Source of the DNA: an uncultured Prevotella sp.
GTDB taxonomy: Bacteria > Bacteroidota > Bacteroidia > Bacteroidales > Bacteroidaceae
DNA: 25,416 nucleotides
Reading direction: 5' to 3'
Assembly (NCBI GenBank): GCA_900541335.1
Contig: UQJC01000030.1
Span: 1 to 25,416 of the forward strand
The notes beneath the pieces are model-generated. The model saw nothing but the letters and a program-made list of their open reading frames with translations, was not told the origin of the DNA and did no database searches. The translations under genes were made by a program, and so were the position numbers. Below, in pieces: positions 23,005-25,416 of the stretch (position 1 is its first letter; each line of letters opens with the position of its first letter).

Positions 23005-25416
23005 TTATTTTTGCTTCGGTTGTTTACTCAGCTTGTAGGTCAGACGCAACATTCCGTAAGAAGGCAGGGAATTTTGCCAAGTTTCGACGATGCCTTGTGC
23101 GTTGAGTGAACGCTGGACGTTGCTTAGTCCCTGGAATATGTCGTAACCTTCGAGGGTGATGGACATTCGACCATTAAAGAGCTGTCTGGTCAGGCTGGCG
23201 TTGGCTACGAAGCGTACGTCGTTCATGCTCTTGTCGCTGTAGCCCGTGCGATGAAGCAAGGTGGCATCGGCACGCAAGGCGATTGCACCGGGAAGGGGAA
23301 CTTGAGCCGCGATGCTGTAAGTGAAGTCAAAGCAGTTGATGTCAGTAAACTGCGCTCGCTGACTGGTGGCGTGGAGATACTTTCCAGAGAGATGAAGGTC
23401 AAACAACATCTCCTTGACGCGCCAGCTGAGTTTCAAGGCTTCACTCAGGTGAAGGTTGCGTACGCTGCTGCGGCTGCTGACGTAGTCCACACTGTTGTGA
23501 TAGTCTGCACGTGTAGCCGAGGAAATGAGCAGCTGCTTTTTCTTATCAAGCGGACGATTCCAATCTATCGTACCGCCTATAGCCCAATTACCGTCTACAT
23601 TGCGAGGCATAAAGGTACGCACACCCGTACTTTCGTCATAGTTCATACCTTGGGCTACGGCACGTCGCACCATTTTCCAATATGTCTGGAGCGAGAAACG
23701 CTTGTCCCGACGATAATCGTTCTTGGCATAACGCGCCGTAATGTGGTGAAGAAGGCTGTGCTTCAAGTGTGGATTACCTTGATAAAGGTTCAATGGATTG
23801 ACATCGTCGAGGTAATCCTGCATGGAAAGCAGGCTGGGCTCGGAGGTGGAGAACTGATATTGGATTTCCATGTCGTCCGTATAGCCATAACGCAGTGTTC
23901 CGGCAAAGCGTGCCAGCGTGCGTGACGGGTGTAAATCGAGCTGACCGCGGCGATAGTCTAGACGGTCGGTCAGCAGATGCAATTCTGGACTTACCTCTAT
24001 CTTGTGATTGTATGCTTTGTCGAGCCAGAAAACAGAACTGACTCCCCACCTATTTTTCAAGCTGTTTTGTCGCGAAGAGTAGGAATTGTTGGTATCCAAA
24101 CTGCGACGCAAGGCTTCTGTTGACGAAGGCAACTGACCAAAGTCTGGTCGTTCGGCCTCATCTAACAGGTCGAAACGATACAAAGAACGGTCGGCATCAT
24201 TAAAATGGTCATCAAGCAGGTAGTAAAAATCAATCTTGGCATAATCCTTACGGAACGTATATTTTGCTTCTACCTTGGTGTCAATGTTAAATACGGGGCG
24301 CGTGGCAAAGTGGCGGCGCAAATCATCGGGACGGTTTCCTGCTGAGGCGGCACCGTAGGAGAGCAAGTAATCAGAGTGGTCTGTGCCGTTTACATGCTGT
24401 GCCTGTACTTTTGCTGTCAGGTTGATATAGTCAGGCGTATGGGGTACTTTGATAAAACTGTACATTTCAGCACTTCCTTGCCATGTGTCAGCTTTATAGC
24501 GCGTGCGGTTCTGATAACGGTGAAGCAGATGCTGCACGAGCTGCTGGCTGCCGATGTTGCCAAAAAGGCTGTCAAGTGCAGCAGCACGGTAAGCTTCGGC
24601 TGGTTTTGTTGTCCATTCCGCTCCTTGTGTCAGCCCATGGCTGTTTGCGTGGTTATATTGGCCCCATAGCTTGAGGTCAATGTAGGACTCCTGAAATCTA
24701 TGCATATACGTATGGTAAGTTTCTGCCTTTAAGTTGCGTTGCAGGTTGTCCCAGCGAAGACGGTTAAAGGTGCTGCTTGCCAGCGGATGAAAGGTTTCCG
24801 CTGACTGTGTCCCTTCGTTATCCGAACGTTGTCTGAAAAATTTGGCGTTACCTGTATATTTCCACTTTCCTTTCTTGTCCTTTACTAATGCTTCAAATCC
24901 ACCCGTTTGTAGCTCTGTGCGTCTAGAAGGGACATATTGCACGTTCCACTCCCCAGAGGTTCCAGGTTCGCGCGTATCGTTCGTGTTATTTGCGTTGCCG
25001 TAAAGCGCGAGACGGGAGTTGTTAGTAAAGCGCAATCCAAACAGACGACCGAGGTAGCGGTCCTGAAGTCCGTATCCCGCTTCTGCATTGGCTATCCAGC
25101 CGATGGAATATTCGCGTTTCAAGTTGACATCAACTACGAGCGGCAGGCGACTCTTCTCCGTAGGCCCGGTGATGTAGCTGTATTCGTGTTCCTTACGGTA
25201 AACCTTCACTTTGTTGACCATATAGGCTGGCAGGTTTTCGAGTGCCACACGCGGATCTCCCTTGAAGAAGTCTTCACCATTTACAAGCAAGTTGCTTACG
25301 AATTGTCCGTTGACCGTGATTTGTCCACCCCGCAGTTCGAAACCTGGCAATAGCTTAATCAGACCGTCGAGCATCGAACCGTTTGCCAGTTGGAAAGCAT
25401 CGGCATTATAGACAAT
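23005..25416 (-). CDS. Outer-membrane beta-barrel protein, TonB-receptor-like (5' end outside window)
   Basis: This is the third paralog: 803 residues are present and the N-terminus is cut by the right edge. The visible part begins in the plug-like module (VYNADAFQLANGSMLDGLIK, then ALENLPAYMVNKVKVYRKEH). After the plug comes a PF14905-type barrel with the same block pattern as the two downstream genes (REYSIGWIANAEAGYGLQDR; RLFGLRFTNNSRLALYGNAN). It ends with strand GMLRLTYKL and the basic tail SKQPKQK. The signal peptide and any CarboxypepD_reg-like domains must lie beyond 25416. It is more diverged from the other two than they are from each other, judging by the plug motifs. It has its own terminator, so it may not be co-transcribed with them. 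Confidence 0.85.
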   Translation of the reverse strand: MVYNADAFQLANGSMLDGLIKLLPGFELRGGQITVNGQFVSNLLVNGEDFFKGDPRVALENLPAYMVNKVKVYRKEHEYSYITGPTEKSRLPLVVDVNLKREYSIGWIANAEAGYGLQDRYLGRLFGLRFTNNSRLALYGNANNTNDTREPGTSGEWNVQYVPSRRTELQTGGFEALVKDKKGKWKYTGNAKFFRQRSDNEGTQSAETFHPLASSTFNRLRWDNLQRNLKAETYHTYMHRFQESYIDLKLWGQYNHANSHGLTQGAEWTTKPAEAYRAAALDSLFGNIGSQQLVQHLLHRYQNRTRYKADTWQGSAEMYSFIKVPHTPDYINLTAKVQAQHVNGTDHSDYLLSYGAASAGNRPDDLRRHFATRPVFNIDTKVEAKYTFRKDYAKIDFYYLLDDHFNDADRSLYRFDLLDEAERPDFGQLPSSTEALRRSLDTNNSYSSRQNSLKNRWGVSSVFWLDKAYNHKIEVSPELHLLTDRLDYRRGQLDLHPSRTLARFAGTLRYGYTDDMEIQYQFSTSEPSLLSMQDYLDDVNPLNLYQGNPHLKHSLLHHITARYAKNDYRRDKRFSLQTYWKMVRRAVAQGMNYDESTGVRTFMPRNVDGNWAIGGTIDWNRPLDKKKQLLISSATRADYHNSVDYVSSRSSVRNLHLSEALKLSWRVKEMLFDLHLSGKYLHATSQRAQFTDINCFDFTYSIAAQVPLPGAIALRADATLLHRTGYSDKSMNDVRFVANASLTRQLFNGRMSITLEGYDIFQGLSNVQRSLNAQGIVETWQNSLPSYGMLRLTYKLSKQPKQK

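Overview
The window looks like chromosomal DNA from a Bacteroidales bacterium, most likely Prevotella or a close relative. Four things support this. There is a hybrid two-component system (HTCS) regulator next to a GH5 cellulase lipoprotein. Several genes are preceded by the Bacteroidetes-type -7 element TAnnTTTG, twice with TTTG exactly 19 nt upstream. Shine-Dalgarno sequences are largely absent. The outer-membrane barrel proteins, Ser-type sulfatase and YugP-type zinc peptidase are all of Bacteroidetes type. No rRNA, tRNA, CRISPR, transposase or phage gene was recognised.

Left region (1-5.1 kb, lower GC): the 5' end of a secreted GH5 lipoprotein (minus strand, running off the left edge) lies downstream of an HTCS sensor/regulator. 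The HTCS is broken by one in-frame TAG, giving a 522-residue periplasmic propeller half and an 864-residue propeller/Y_Y_Y/kinase/receiver/AraC half. This is probably the edge of a polysaccharide-utilisation locus whose regulator is disrupted. A small, AT-rich Sel1-repeat protein is transcribed divergently from it.

Middle region (5.3-16 kb): mostly single-gene units separated by strong hairpin terminators. In order they are a sugar-nucleotidyltransferase-like enzyme, a small lipoprotein, a glycosyltransferase and a Wzx-type flippase (both minus), alaS (minus), a divergent Ser-type sulfatase, an SRPBCC-fold protein (minus) and a YugP-like zinc metallopeptidase. The nucleotidyltransferase, glycosyltransferase and flippase could all serve surface glycan synthesis, but they do not form one operon. 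The leader of the zinc peptidase contains a 109-bp foldback (MITE-like or RNA-hairpin) structure.

Right region (16-25.4 kb, all minus strand): three consecutive large paralogous outer-membrane beta-barrel proteins with carboxypeptidase-regulatory-like N-terminal domains and a plug-like module. The third is cut by the right edge. They have no SusD partner in the window and differ in the number of N-terminal domains. A 42-bp tandem repeat array (six full copies plus 12 bp) fills much of the gap between the first two. This paralog cluster with its minisatellite, the TAG-split HTCS and the foldback leader are the least ordinary parts of the window.
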